Assembly: GCA_002746975.1 (NCBI GenBank)
Contig: NVXE01000002.1
Span: forward strand, 77,100-120,075
DNA: 42,976 bases
Source of the DNA: Bacteroidota bacterium
Lineage (GTDB): Bacteria; Bacteroidota; Bacteroidia; Flavobacteriales_D; Sanyastnellaceae
Direction: 5' to 3'
A program made the position numbers and the translations under genes. Positions 1-8,504 of the stretch are shown one piece after another (the stretch's first letter is position 1; each line of letters starts with the position of its first letter). The notes under the pieces were generated by a model. That model saw only the letters and a program-made list of their open reading frames with translations. It had not been told where the DNA came from and did not search any database.

Positions 1-1
1 T

Positions 2-1948
2 CAAGCAGAAATAGATGGTGAAATAGGTGGTAATGGAGATAAACCGCTAAATTTTCTCATTCACACAGACAAAATAGATTCTAACCGCACGAAATTATGG
101 TTTAATGTTCCTATAAGTGCTGATAATATTTCAATTTTTGGGTCATTTGGAGGAACACTAATAAGCCCATCACTTACTTTTTCTGGTATAAGTGAAGGTC
201 TTTCTTATGCAGGAGAAACTATACCTAATAGTGTATTTAAAATCACGTATTTGGAAGATGAATTACTAGTCGACTTTAATTTTTCAGGGTTTGGTGATGA
301 AGGGAGTGGGAAAATCATCACTCGTGGAACGATTAAAAACATTACTTCTGGCGACTACAACTTGGACATGATGTCTTCTTTAACTAATTTTCCTTTAAGT
401 TGGACAAATGCCATTTTAGACAAAAAAACAGCAAAACTAGGAGGTCAACTTGATGCCGACTTAACGATAAATGGTAAACTTACCTCCCCTACTCTATTAG
501 GTAGCGGAACACTAAAAAACGCCCTAGTGGGTATAGCTTACCTAGGTACAGAGTATAATGTGACTGGAGGTTTTGGGGTAACGCCTTACGGAATAGAGTT
601 GAATGGGCTTCAGGTGAAAGATGGGAAAGGTGGAGAGGGGTTTTTGGTCGGAACTGCTCTTCATGAAAACTTTAATAAATGGAACTTAGACATTTCCTTA
701 AGTTTTGAAAATGAGGATTCTCCACTTGAATTGATGAACATTTCCAAATCCCCAGATGCTTATTTCTATGGTACTGGCAATGCGTGGGGAGATGTTAACA
801 TCTTCGGTTATGATGACCAAATCACGATTGAAGCTAGAGTTCAAACAACTAAAGGAACAGAATTCGTTCTACCTATGGGTGCTGCTTCAAACTCTACTTG
901 GTCGAGCTTTGTTGATATTGTAAACCATGACGATGACGTTAATGACCATTCTAATTTGGACTCCTCTGAAAATGACACAAAGACCTCAATAAAGCTCGAC
1001 CTAATTATTGACGTTACAGATGAGAGTATAGCTAAGATAGTCTTCGACGAGGTGGTAGGAGATGAAATTATCGGAAGATGCAATGGTGTAATGCATATTG
1101 CAATAGACGATTTCGAACGGCTTGCGATGTTCGGTTCACTTGAAGTAGTTGAAGGTGAATATCTCTTCACTCTTTCGAATTTTATCAATAAAAAATTCAT
1201 TGCTGAACCCGGAGGAACTATAAAATGGTTTGGTGATCCATACAAGGCAGAAATAGATTTAAAAACATACTATTCAACACGTACATCACTGCGACCTATT
1301 TCTCCTGAAATATCGGATAACACGAAACAGCGAGTTGACCTTATTTTAGAAATGGATGGAGACCTCCTAAGGCCAGGCATAAAATTTGACATTATATTAC
1401 CCGAAGGTGATGCTCGTACGCGCGCTACACTAGCCTCCCTTATAGCCAACGAGGAAGAAATGAATCGACAGGCAATATCATTACTTGTACTCCAACAATT
1501 CCTACCTGCACAATGGCAAGCGTCAGCAATAGGATCAACAGGCCTTCAAGAAAATAGTACTGAACTTATATCAGCACAGCTCGGAAATTGGCTTTCTGGA
1601 ATAAGTGATGATGTAAATATCGGAATAGACTATGATGCTAGTAATAATATTGGTAACGAAGCTGCACTTGCTGTAGCTCTTTCTACTCAACTTTTAAACG
1701 ACAGGCTACATGTTGAGGGAGAGGTAGGAACCCAACACCTAAATTCAGGCTCTATCCAAGATTTGCAAGTCCGAGATTTCAGACTTCGTTATGACATCAA
1801 AGATGATGGATCTCTGCAATTGACAGGATACTCTACTCAGAGAGCAACAATCCCTGGGCTTGAAGGCGAAAGCGTACAAGGAGTGGGAATTGTTTTTCGT
1901 CGAGATTTTGAAAGTATAAAAGACCTTTTCAAAAGGCAAGAAAAGTGA
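2..1948 (+). CDS. tamB: TamB-like translocation/assembly module protein, C-terminal part (5' truncated by window edge)
   Basis: The reading frame is open from base 2 and has no start in the window, so the gene begins upstream; 648 codons remain. The visible protein is a long run of short alternating hydrophobic/polar beta-strand segments, as expected of the periplasm-spanning beta-solenoid of TamB/YtfN (AsmA-like superfamily). The last 200 residues match the C-terminal TamB (DUF490) region: a RATLASLIANEEEMNRQ segment, then LLVLQQF and an ISDDVNIGIDYD-like barrel segment. Family members sit in the inner membrane, cross the periplasm and contact a BamA/TamA-type outer-membrane protein, helping outer-membrane protein or lipid transport. 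The internal TTG at 251 is not the start, because coding continues upstream of it. The next gene starts 39 bp downstream on the same strand. Function is from family knowledge; the domain assignment is by eye. Confidence 0.85.
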   Translation, partial: QAEIDGEIGGNGDKPLNFLIHTDKIDSNRTKLWFNVPISADNISIFGSFGGTLISPSLTFSGISEGLSYAGETIPNSVFKITYLEDELLVDFNFSGFGDEGSGKIITRGTIKNITSGDYNLDMMSSLTNFPLSWTNAILDKKTAKLGGQLDADLTINGKLTSPTLLGSGTLKNALVGIAYLGTEYNVTGGFGVTPYGIELNGLQVKDGKGGEGFLVGTALHENFNKWNLDISLSFENEDSPLELMNISKSPDAYFYGTGNAWGDVNIFGYDDQITIEARVQTTKGTEFVLPMGAASNSTWSSFVDIVNHDDDVNDHSNLDSSENDTKTSIKLDLIIDVTDESIAKIVFDEVVGDEIIGRCNGVMHIAIDDFERLAMFGSLEVVEGEYLFTLSNFINKKFIAEPGGTIKWFGDPYKAEIDLKTYYSTRTSLRPISPEISDNTKQRVDLILEMDGDLLRPGIKFDIILPEGDARTRATLASLIANEEEMNRQAISLLVLQQFLPAQWQASAIGSTGLQENSTELISAQLGNWLSGISDDVNIGIDYDASNNIGNEAALAVALSTQLLNDRLHVEGEVGTQHLNSGSIQDLQVRDFRLRYDIKDDGSLQLTGYSTQRATIPGLEGESVQGVGIVFRRDFESIKDLFKRQEK

Positions 1949-1987
1949 AAATACTAAATATTTGCCTAAATTCCCGTAAATTGCGGT

Positions 1988-3085
1988 ATGAATAAATTGT
2001 CAATCCTTTCTTTAGCTATTTTAATCACTTGCGAATCTGCATCTTCTTTTGCACAAACAATAGTAACTTCAGATAACCTTCCACAGCCTGGCAGTAGTTA
2101 CTTGATACAAACTTCAACAGCAGATATTACCGGTGACTACGTAAGTACAGGAGCCGATTATTTATGGGATTTCTCTATGCTAGATTCTAATTCTGAAACA
2201 TTAGTTGAGTTCGGATCCTTAAATGATGCACCAAACATTGCGCAATTATCATTCAATAACTCTTGGACAAATCCAGATTATTTCTGCGATGTCTTTGGGC
2301 CGGGTGAGTTCGACCTAGAATTCTTAACGGAACTCGGAATAGATCTTCCCGTTTCAATATCTAATATGTTGAGTTACTACCAGACTTCTTCTAGTTCTTT
2401 CAATCTTGCAGGTATATCAATCAACATCGAGGGGTTTGACGTACCTGTACAATACAGTGACATTGATGAAATACACCCTCTACCTTTGCATTTCGATGAT
2501 ATTATATCATCGACCTCTGCCTATGAACTAGACGTTCCTAATACTTTTAATTATACCACTTCGTCAACACGAGAGGGTTCAGTTGATGGCTGGGGGACAT
2601 TATTACTACCAAATGGTGCTACACATGATGTACTTAGAATAAACACAACCATTACAACCCACGACATCTTTACCCAAGAAGGTTCTGATCCTTTCGAAAT
2701 AGACAGAATTCATACAGTTTATACTTGGGTAGGAGACGGTGGTCTTCCTTATCTTAAAGTAAAAACAATTTTTGGAGTTACTTTTAGCGTAGAGTACCAA
2801 GGTGAAGCTCCTTCAGTGGATACTTCAAACACCGATGGAATTACAGCTATTACTCCGAATACTTTCCGTCCATTTCCTAACCCTGCAGCTATTGGAGAAG
2901 ATATCCGTTTAGGGGGTGCTGATTCAAATAGCAAATGGGAAGTACGTGATTCAGCAGGACGAATAATTAAAACAGGTTCTGGAACAACAATTTCTAGTGA
3001 TGGCCTTAAGCCCGGAACTTACCTTATCTCAAACACTTCAATAAAGGGTAAACTTTCAAAACCAGTAGTATTTGTTATTATATAG
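1988..3085 (+). CDS. Secreted protein with T9SS type A sorting domain
   Basis: This 365-residue protein starts at an ATG and opens with a Sec signal peptide (about residues 1-23, ending SSFAQ). The body has no recognised enzymatic motif; it is rich in Ser, Thr and Asp, with a YLWDFS-type segment often seen at the N-terminus of Bacteroidota secreted proteins. The last 75 residues form a type A C-terminal sorting domain: FRPFPNPA, then WEVRDSAGRIIKTGSG, then GLKPGTYLIS and a short basic tail. Such domains direct proteins through the outer membrane by the type IX system, usually to the cell surface. It lies 39 bp after the tamB-like gene and could be co-transcribed. The sorting tail is clear; the function of the body is unknown. 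Confidence 0.85.
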   Translation: MNKLSILSLAILITCESASSFAQTIVTSDNLPQPGSSYLIQTSTADITGDYVSTGADYLWDFSMLDSNSETLVEFGSLNDAPNIAQLSFNNSWTNPDYFCDVFGPGEFDLEFLTELGIDLPVSISNMLSYYQTSSSSFNLAGISINIEGFDVPVQYSDIDEIHPLPLHFDDIISSTSAYELDVPNTFNYTTSSTREGSVDGWGTLLLPNGATHDVLRINTTITTHDIFTQEGSDPFEIDRIHTVYTWVGDGGLPYLKVKTIFGVTFSVEYQGEAPSVDTSNTDGITAITPNTFRPFPNPAAIGEDIRLGGADSNSKWEVRDSAGRIIKTGSGTTISSDGLKPGTYLISNTSIKGKLSKPVVFVII

Positions 3086-3097
3086 TGTGATTTTTAT

Positions 3098-3526
3098 CTA
3101 ATCCCTACGTGATATTCTTGCTTTTTCTTTAGCAAGTTCTTCATACCAAACATCGATTAACCATCCCTTTGCAACTTGTGGATTTCGAAAAATTCGAAAA
3201 GGCACTGATTGGCGGAATAGAACCCAGCGAATTTTATCTTGTAATACAGCAAGATTTGATGGAACGACTATGGCTCTGGCAACTACATTTTGCATTGCGT
3301 CATCGGAGCCTAGCCAAGTTAGAGCTTCTTGCTCAACAAGAGGAGAGTCAGAGGGGATGATATGAAGAACTGGTCCGGAATTGGAAAGCTCCCTCCTCTC
3401 ATCCTCAACACGCATTACACAACCCAAATCTATCATAGTACTAGCGTGATAGTTAATAACACACATGCCCATTGTCACCTCTATATCGGCGAGCTTATTT
3501 TTCGAAATTAGTGAGTGTTCATTCAT
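3098..3526 (-). CDS. Small cytoplasmic protein, possibly DUF7793/STAS-like
   Basis: This 142-residue protein has no signal peptide or membrane segment. Its layout (beta-rich N-terminal part, then a DAMQNVVARAIVVPSNLAV-like segment and a VPFRIFRNPQVAKGWL end) resembles small Bacteroidota proteins with a SpoIIAA/STAS-like fold, where an 'ARAVV..' strand and a 'K.F.....A..WL' helix are recurrent. No catalytic motif is visible. Its ATG at 3524-3526 directly abuts the stop codon of the upstream lipoprotein gene (3527-3529), so the two are very likely translated from one message. The family assignment is a resemblance only. It ends 12 bp from the convergent T9SS-cargo gene. Confidence 0.65.
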   Translation of the reverse strand: MNEHSLISKNKLADIEVTMGMCVINYHASTMIDLGCVMRVEDERRELSNSGPVLHIIPSDSPLVEQEALTWLGSDDAMQNVVARAIVVPSNLAVLQDKIRWVLFRQSVPFRIFRNPQVAKGWLIDVWYEELAKEKARISRRD

Positions 3527-4657
3527 TTAATTACAAGTATAATCCGAAAAAGGGTTCGGCGTACAAAAATTCAACTCTGCTGTTTCATCTCCTTCCTGCA
3601 AGTGCTCAATTGTGTCTGTCGTATATCCTATACCAAATACCCCTTGAGTAGTCCTAGAAGCCCACAGCCCTAATCCTCCATTGATATTAGTGTACTCTGG
3701 GCGTTCTTGAATAATTCCTGTAACTGGAGAATTAATATCTAGATATATTGCTAATTGTTCATTTGCGACAATTAGCACAAAATCAAATGCTCTAGCTATC
3801 TGAGAATCTTCATCCCAAACTCCAAGTTCGCGAGTTATTCTAGGGCTTTTAATAAGACGTGTACTTAAATTAGAAAAGAAGGTGTAACCTCCAAATATTT
3901 TCTTGATTAACTCTCCTCCGTCATCATTGTTAGGATCCTCTGAGCCAACGGGTATTTCAATCATTCTAGTTCGTGAGCTATCTAGAATGGTTTGGTAGTC
4001 ATCAGCCCAATAATGCTCAATAAAATGAACTCTAACTATAGCATCGTAACGAGAGGCTCCAGGGGTTGAGTACCATTTAAATGTATAATTAGGGTAGGTA
4101 ACGTTAGAGCTACCAACACTAGCGAATCCAAACCTAATGTTATCTATTCCCATGGGAGGGCGAGTAATATTGCCTATAGTGACTGCAATCATATTCGTGA
4201 GTGCTTCAACTTCAGTAGTATCGTCAATTACAAGTTCAAGCCTGTACTGAGCGTCCGGATTTAAGTTCATTTCGTCAGTTACTCGTGTAGGGGCGAAATA
4301 TGCTTTGTGCTCTGGCGCAAAAAACACACCATCTTCACTCTTGTTTTGTAATAAAGTATCCTGTAGGGTAAATACTCTACCGTCAACGCCATTGATCACT
4401 TCTACAAACTGTGCTTCTAATCTTGAACTTGAGTATTCTGAAGAGTCCGCAATAAGTGCGGCATCGGTTTGGTCTCCTTCACCAAGCCAAGTGCGATTAA
4501 TCCGTACCCACTGAGTGTCAGCCTCAGCGTCTAAAAGTCCAAAAACAACAGGTATAGACATGTAAGGAGCAGTAAGATCCACGTCTGTATTACAACGTGA
4601 AAAAAATGCGATAGCCATACTACCCAAAATTACAACCGTCTTAAAATTTGCTTGCAT
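3527..4657 (-). CDS. Putative lipoprotein, possibly DUF4249-like
   Basis: This 376-residue protein opens with a short hydrophobic segment ending FFSRC-N at about residue 22. Position and context suggest a lipoprotein signal, though Arg before the Cys is an imperfect lipobox. The mature start (CNTDVDLTAPY), followed by VVFGLLDAEADTQWVRINRTWLG, resembles Bacteroidota outer-membrane lipoproteins that carry an N-terminal beta-sandwich and a later region of predicted strands. The middle has a YRLELVIDD-like strand and a T-x-T-x-E segment. No catalytic residues are recognised. It is followed with no gap by the small protein at 3098-3526. The envelope location is inferred; the function is unknown. 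Confidence 0.7.
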   Translation of the reverse strand: MQANFKTVVILGSMAIAFFSRCNTDVDLTAPYMSIPVVFGLLDAEADTQWVRINRTWLGEGDQTDAALIADSSEYSSSRLEAQFVEVINGVDGRVFTLQDTLLQNKSEDGVFFAPEHKAYFAPTRVTDEMNLNPDAQYRLELVIDDTTEVEALTNMIAVTIGNITRPPMGIDNIRFGFASVGSSNVTYPNYTFKWYSTPGASRYDAIVRVHFIEHYWADDYQTILDSSRTRMIEIPVGSEDPNNDDGGELIKKIFGGYTFFSNLSTRLIKSPRITRELGVWDEDSQIARAFDFVLIVANEQLAIYLDINSPVTGIIQERPEYTNINGGLGLWASRTTQGVFGIGYTTDTIEHLQEGDETAELNFCTPNPFSDYTCN

Positions 4658-4684
4658 TATGCGAAGGTAACCTAAGTACGATTA

Positions 4685-5746
4685 TTACAATGAGAGTAAA
4701 AACTCAATAGAATCGACTCCATCAGCGTAGTCCTTTAATGAAGGACACTGAGCATCCCCTAAATGTTTTTGCGAAATCTCAGGAGCTGCTTTAGAAAGCT
4801 TTTTAGTGAAATCCACTGCCCCAACTCTAGAGGTAACTAATTGTAATCCGTCCCTGTAGTCGGCAATTTTATTTACCACATTTGCCATGTCGTCATATCT
4901 CTCAATATATAATGTGCCTACTGGAGACACCCAAGCCTCGTCTTCCTTTACTAATAAAAATCCATTTTCAATTAATTCGTCTCTATTTAAAAGCCAAATA
5001 GCTTTGTGATAGTCATAATTATTTGCAAATTTATTATTATTCCCCAGATGTCCCCAAGAAACCCAAGCTTCGAAACATCTATCCAAATCAAAATCTCTAG
5101 GAAGAAATACTTTGGTCGTACTCCGACATCCTAATCCGAAATGAGTGAACATATCGTCTCCTAATCCCTTCAATTCATCGAGAGTTTCTTGACCGTCTAG
5201 GAATGCAACGCCTGTTCTTTGAGATCTGAAAATATGTGGGATGTGTCCAAAATATGAGTCGAAATACCTCATAGAATTTGTACTTCCAGTTGCAATAACC
5301 GCATCCACTTTACCTAGCTTGCCCTCTACAAATTCTACTCTCCCCTTTAATTCTGGGGCAATTCGCTCTATCTCTTGCACTACTCGTTGAGGAAGTACTA
5401 CATCATCCCGTGATGCTTTAACAGCGACATCACAACCTGCTACAAGTCCACACAAAATATCGTGAAGACCTACTAAAGGAAGATTTCCCGCCATAATAAG
5501 ACCTAATCTCTTATTTGGTCTTGTTCCTGGAGAATGATTAACGTGCTGTAAATCGTATGAATTAAGCCACTCCTCAATATTAATATCGGTTAAAGACTCA
5601 CCATGAGATGAAAATGCTTTCAAAACGCTATCCTCTGTAAACCAGCCATTATGAGCTTCTGCCAATCTAATTAACTCACTTTCGTTGGGAGCAATTTCGC
5701 GAAACCAAATTCCGAGTTCTTTTAATATGGTATGAAGATTGTTCAC
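4685..5746 (-). CDS. luxC: Acyl-CoA reductase, LuxC family
   Basis: This 353-residue protein belongs to the LuxC/aldehyde-dehydrogenase superfamily, which reduces acyl-CoA or acyl-thioesters to aldehydes with NAD(P)H. Visible family features are LGLIMAGNLPLVGLHDILCGLVAG (residues 81-104), the VIATGSTNSMRYF cofactor-binding segment (150-162), and the catalytic Cys in FGLGCRST (Cys207). The start is a GTG at 5744-5746: there is no in-frame ATG between it and the upstream stop at 5768-5770, and the next Met is residue 86. The protein is shorter than luminous-bacterial LuxC (about 480 aa) but typical of the Bacteroidota version. It is divergent from the ferredoxin gene across 37 bp. No luxAB or luxE is present, so bioluminescence is not implied; the substrate is unknown. 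Confidence 0.85.
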   Translation of the reverse strand: MNNLHTILKELGIWFREIAPNESELIRLAEAHNGWFTEDSVLKAFSSHGESLTDINIEEWLNSYDLQHVNHSPGTRPNKRLGLIMAGNLPLVGLHDILCGLVAGCDVAVKASRDDVVLPQRVVQEIERIAPELKGRVEFVEGKLGKVDAVIATGSTNSMRYFDSYFGHIPHIFRSQRTGVAFLDGQETLDELKGLGDDMFTHFGLGCRSTTKVFLPRDFDLDRCFEAWVSWGHLGNNNKFANNYDYHKAIWLLNRDELIENGFLLVKEDEAWVSPVGTLYIERYDDMANVVNKIADYRDGLQLVTSRVGAVDFTKKLSKAAPEISQKHLGDAQCPSLKDYADGVDSIEFLLSL

Positions 5747-5754
5747 TGTATATT

Positions 5755-5762
5755 TACATTTG
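5755..5762 (+). promoter_or_regulatory. -7 box (TAnnTTTG type) for the ferredoxin gene
   Basis: TACATTTG matches the Bacteroidota sigma-ABfr -7 consensus TAnnTTTG and lies 21 bp before the ferredoxin ATG at 5784. No well-spaced -33 TTG was found (nearest TTG at 5739-5741, too close). Position and match are observed; promoter activity is inferred. Confidence 0.45.
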
Positions 5763-5774
5763 AATAATTAAAGG

Positions 5775-5782
5775 CAAAAGTA
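5775..5782 (-). promoter_or_regulatory. -7 box (TAnnTTTG type) for the luxC-like gene
   Basis: On the minus strand this reads TACTTTTG, matching TAnnTTTG, 28 bp before the luxC-like GTG at 5746. It sits beside the oppositely oriented box for the ferredoxin gene, so the two promoters would be compressed into about 30 bp and could interfere with each other. A good -33 element was not seen. Confidence 0.4.
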
Positions 5783-5783
5783 C

Positions 5784-6131
5784 ATGGCAATCATTATTAC
5801 TGACGAATGCATTAATTGCGGGGCTTGCGAGCCCGAATGCCCTAATACAGCTATCTATGAAGGGGCTGCAAAATGGCGTTTTTCTGATGGAACCGGCTTT
5901 AAAGGCAAAGGTACTCACCCTACTGCTGGAGATATTGAAGCAGATAAAGATAATGACGCGGTAAGCATGGATCTATATTACATAGCTCCTGAAAAGTGTA
6001 CCGAATGTGTTGGTTTTCACGACGAACCACAATGCGCTGCCGTTTGTCCTGTTGACTGTTGCGTAGATGATGAAGACGTCCGTGAGAGTGAAGAGCTTCT
6101 ACTCTCAAAAAAGGCTTTTTTGCACGTATAA
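5784..6131 (+). CDS. 2[4Fe-4S] ferredoxin, Allochromatium (Alvin) type
   Basis: This 115-residue electron carrier has two cluster-binding motifs. The first is [12 protein letters not shown] (C-x2-C-x2-C-x3-C-P, residues 9-20). The second is [18 protein letters not shown], i.e. C-x2-C-x8-C-x3-C. The x8 spacing and the C-terminal extension are typical of Alvin-type ferredoxins with two low-potential 4Fe-4S clusters. About 45 residues separate the motifs, longer than the minimal clostridial form. It is divergently paired with the luxC-like reductase, which suggests that the two may share a redox pathway; this is inference from neighbourhood only. It starts at an ATG with a -7 box 21 bp upstream. 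Confidence 0.9.
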   Translation: MAIIITDECINCGACEPECPNTAIYEGAAKWRFSDGTGFKGKGTHPTAGDIEADKDNDAVSMDLYYIAPEKCTECVGFHDEPQCAAVCPVDCCVDDEDVRESEELLLSKKAFLHV

Positions 6132-6161
6132 TATTATTTTAACTTGAAGCGTTTTAGGTAT

Positions 6162-7064
6162 ATGAACATAACTTTTAAGTCACTATTACCTTTATTTCTT
6201 CTATCCATAATAATAATTAGTCCTTTTTCAAGCTTTTCAGCCCAAACCTCACTCTCTTCACAACTTACTTCTAAATTTACTGCTCTACGAACTGCTGTAA
6301 ATGACGTAGAGCGAGAAATTGCTCATCGCGATCTAAAAATATTTGTAAGAAATATTCTTACAGACTTCGATTCTTCTGAAATGTTATTCGATTTATTCGA
6401 AAACTGGCCAGCTGGAATTGCTTCGGCAGGGAAAGGTGACGAATTAGTTACAGTAATTTCATGGAATTACGAGCGTCAGGATAGGACTGAAGATTACGGG
6501 GGATTTGTAATTTATGGATTCGAGGGAGCTGATTTATACGATAGTTTTAAATGGACTGAACTCGTTCACAATAGAAATGAAGACCCTACAGATGAATCTC
6601 GAAGCTACAGGGTTGATGACTGGCCAGGAGCTATATATTATGAACTCGTACTTACTCACGACGGGAAAACTCCGATTTACACTCTTTTAGGATGGGATGG
6701 CGCTAATGCTCAAGTTACTCGTAAGATTATGGAGACGATGATTATTACGAACGATAGAGTTCGAATTGGAGTTCCTTACTTAAATCGCCCAGATGGAATT
6801 CGAAAACGTCACGTATTAGAATACTCAGACGCTCTGCAAGCGACCCTCAGATACGATGCAGAAAACGGCAGAATCGTTTTCGACAAACTTGCTCCTAGCG
6901 ACCCATCACTTGCGGGTGCGACTGCTTTTTACGGTCCAACATTAGAATATGACGCCTATGTTTGGACTAAAGGGAAATGGGAATTATTGCAAAATGTTGA
7001 TGTCAATAATTCAAGAGATAAAGAGCGACACAGACCGTATAACGATCCACGAGAATCCAATTAA
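6162..7064 (+). CDS. Exported protein of unknown function
   Basis: The ATG at 6162 is chosen because it opens a clear signal peptide (MNITFKSLLPLFLLSIIIIS, cleavage near SFSAQ), while the upstream in-frame TTG at 6144 would only add six basic/aromatic residues. The mature protein (about 270 residues) is acidic and aromatic-rich, with no cysteine motif or catalytic signature that I recognise. Repeated aromatic patterns such as GGFVIYGFEG, GAIYYELVLTHDGKTPIYTLLGWDG and ATAFYGPTLEYDAYVW suggest an antiparallel beta fold. It is followed after one base by another exported protein gene, so the pair is probably an operon. Periplasmic or surface location is inferred. Confidence 0.7.
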   Translation: MNITFKSLLPLFLLSIIIISPFSSFSAQTSLSSQLTSKFTALRTAVNDVEREIAHRDLKIFVRNILTDFDSSEMLFDLFENWPAGIASAGKGDELVTVISWNYERQDRTEDYGGFVIYGFEGADLYDSFKWTELVHNRNEDPTDESRSYRVDDWPGAIYYELVLTHDGKTPIYTLLGWDGANAQVTRKIMETMIITNDRVRIGVPYLNRPDGIRKRHVLEYSDALQATLRYDAENGRIVFDKLAPSDPSLAGATAFYGPTLEYDAYVWTKGKWELLQNVDVNNSRDKERHRPYNDPRESN

Positions 7065-7065
7065 A

Positions 7066-7914
7066 ATGGCCAATTCACTTAAATTAAAGCTTTATATTAT
7101 AGCCACAACTGCCTGTATGTCTGTGACATTGACTACTGATACACTAGCTCAAGTGGAAGAAACAAAACGTCTTCCTTCTATGGCTGATGAAATAGCTAAC
7201 CTCACTAGGACTCAACTAGGTGAGGGCACAATTAATTTTGAGAACTGGATACAGTTTACTGTTGAAGAGAGAGGAAGGAAAAGATCTGGCAAACTTTTTA
7301 TGTCAGACGAAACAGATGCCTTTGTTTGGCTCGATAACATTAATAATGACAAGTCATACTTTTTTAAGGCTTCTGATGATTCACCCATTTTAACCTTAAT
7401 TCCATCTATTAAACAAGGAACAGAATTGTCTCCCGCAATGATGGTCGCTTTAGGTTATTCAAATAGTGAAAGTACTCCTGTACATTATTCATTTGTTAAA
7501 GGAGCGCCTACGGAAACCATTAATGATATTATTTGTCATAAAGCTTCAACTCTGTTTGATGGAGAAGAATATCTCATGTTTGTAGGAGATGAGACTGATG
7601 TAAAACGATCTGAAAGAGAAATGCTTTTGAAGGGATTAACGTTTTGGCTAAGAAACCAACCGCATGTACCCGCTCTTTCTTCTGCAGTAATAAAAGAAGC
7701 TTGGCTTCCATTAGGCTTAAAATACGAGGGCTATGAGTTTAGAGTCCTAGACTGGGGGAAAGACAGTGAATTCACGATTATACAAGATGAATATATGATC
7801 AATGTACCTGGGTTAAGTCTACATCAAGTTGCAAAAGAGTACGTTAAAAACTTAGAGCAGGAGAAGGAGAAGGAGAAGGAAGTCAAGACTGAGAAAGGTC
7901 AAAACGAAGACTGA
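7066..7914 (+). CDS. Exported protein of unknown function with charged C-terminal tail
   Basis: The start is placed at the ATG at 7066, which gives a signal peptide (MANSLKLKLYIIATTACMSV, cleavage near TLAQ) and begins one base after the preceding stop; the longer in-frame extension back to 6949 overlaps the previous gene and is not credible. The 282-residue product has a beta-rich body and ends in a highly charged tail made largely of Glu and Lys, encoded by a GAGAAG triplet-type repeat at 7860-7880. The N-terminal half weakly resembles periplasmic proteins of the DUF4412/LolA-like type, but I cannot confirm this. Its last 16 bp overlap the convergent Smr-domain gene. Confidence 0.65.
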   Translation: MANSLKLKLYIIATTACMSVTLTTDTLAQVEETKRLPSMADEIANLTRTQLGEGTINFENWIQFTVEERGRKRSGKLFMSDETDAFVWLDNINNDKSYFFKASDDSPILTLIPSIKQGTELSPAMMVALGYSNSESTPVHYSFVKGAPTETINDIICHKASTLFDGEEYLMFVGDETDVKRSEREMLLKGLTFWLRNQPHVPALSSAVIKEAWLPLGLKYEGYEFRVLDWGKDSEFTIIQDEYMINVPGLSLHQVAKEYVKNLEQEKEKEKEVKTEKGQNED

Positions 7915-8504
7915 CCCAGCAGCACTTCTGTGGCGCCAGAGCCGTAGTCTCTAGGATTTGCTTGGCGTACTGTACAATCAGGATAATACATTTCTAGGCG
8001 TGAATGGATTTGATGTCTTAGAACCCCTTGCCCTATTCCATGTATGAAAATGACACGCCTGATTCTTTGTTCTCCCGCAATTCGCATCATTCGCTCGAAA
8101 TGATTAAGCTGAATATCGAGCTTAGTTCTGTCTCGTAAGCCCGACATATCATCGACGAGTTCGTGGATATGAAGGTCGATAATCATATGCTCGTCACGAC
8201 GTTGCATATTTGTTGCCCTCGCATTCGCATACTTCACATCGAATTCATTTTGAATCTCCTTTTGCCTATGCTCATCAACATCTTGCGCAAGAATTGATGC
8301 CAAATCTGGAAGTTTATTATTATAGGCTTCGTTCTCCTTATCGCGATTCTCTACTAGCATGAGTTCTTTAAGGTCGTATGCCTTATCGAATCCATCCTCG
8401 CCCTCTACACTTGCAGTACCATTACTAAATACAGCAATCACTATCCCACCCCCCACTTCATTGAGGAACTTCACTTCATCTCCCTTCTTAATCTCAAGTG
8501 ACAT
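7899..8504 (-). CDS. Smr/MutS2-type domain protein (DUF2027-like N-terminus)
   Basis: This 201-residue soluble protein has two parts. Residues 1-50 form a small beta-barrel-like domain (KGDEVKFLNEVGGGIVIAVFSNG), as in Bacteroidota proteins labelled DUF2027. Residues 107-201 form an Smr domain, with the signature DLHIHEL, the amphipathic LDIQLNHFERMM helix and HGIGQGVLR, the conserved HGxGxG loop. Smr domains of MutS2 and related proteins bind or nick nucleic acids; the free-standing Bacteroidota form has no settled role. The ATG overlaps the stop codon of the threonine aldolase gene by one base (TAATG), so translation is probably coupled. The 3' end overlaps the convergent gene. Confidence 0.8.
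   Translation of the reverse strand: MSLEIKKGDEVKFLNEVGGGIVIAVFSNGTASVEGEDGFDKAYDLKELMLVENRDKENEAYNNKLPDLASILAQDVDEHRQKEIQNEFDVKYANARATNMQRRDEHMIIDLHIHELVDDMSGLRDRTKLDIQLNHFERMMRIAGEQRIRRVIFIHGIGQGVLRHQIHSRLEMYYPDCTVRQANPRDYGSGATEVLLGQSSF

Noticed and set aside
4685-5746. Luminescence (lux) operon
   Set aside because: Only a LuxC-like reductase is present; no luxA, luxB, luxD or luxE nearby, so only an acyl-CoA reductase is claimed.
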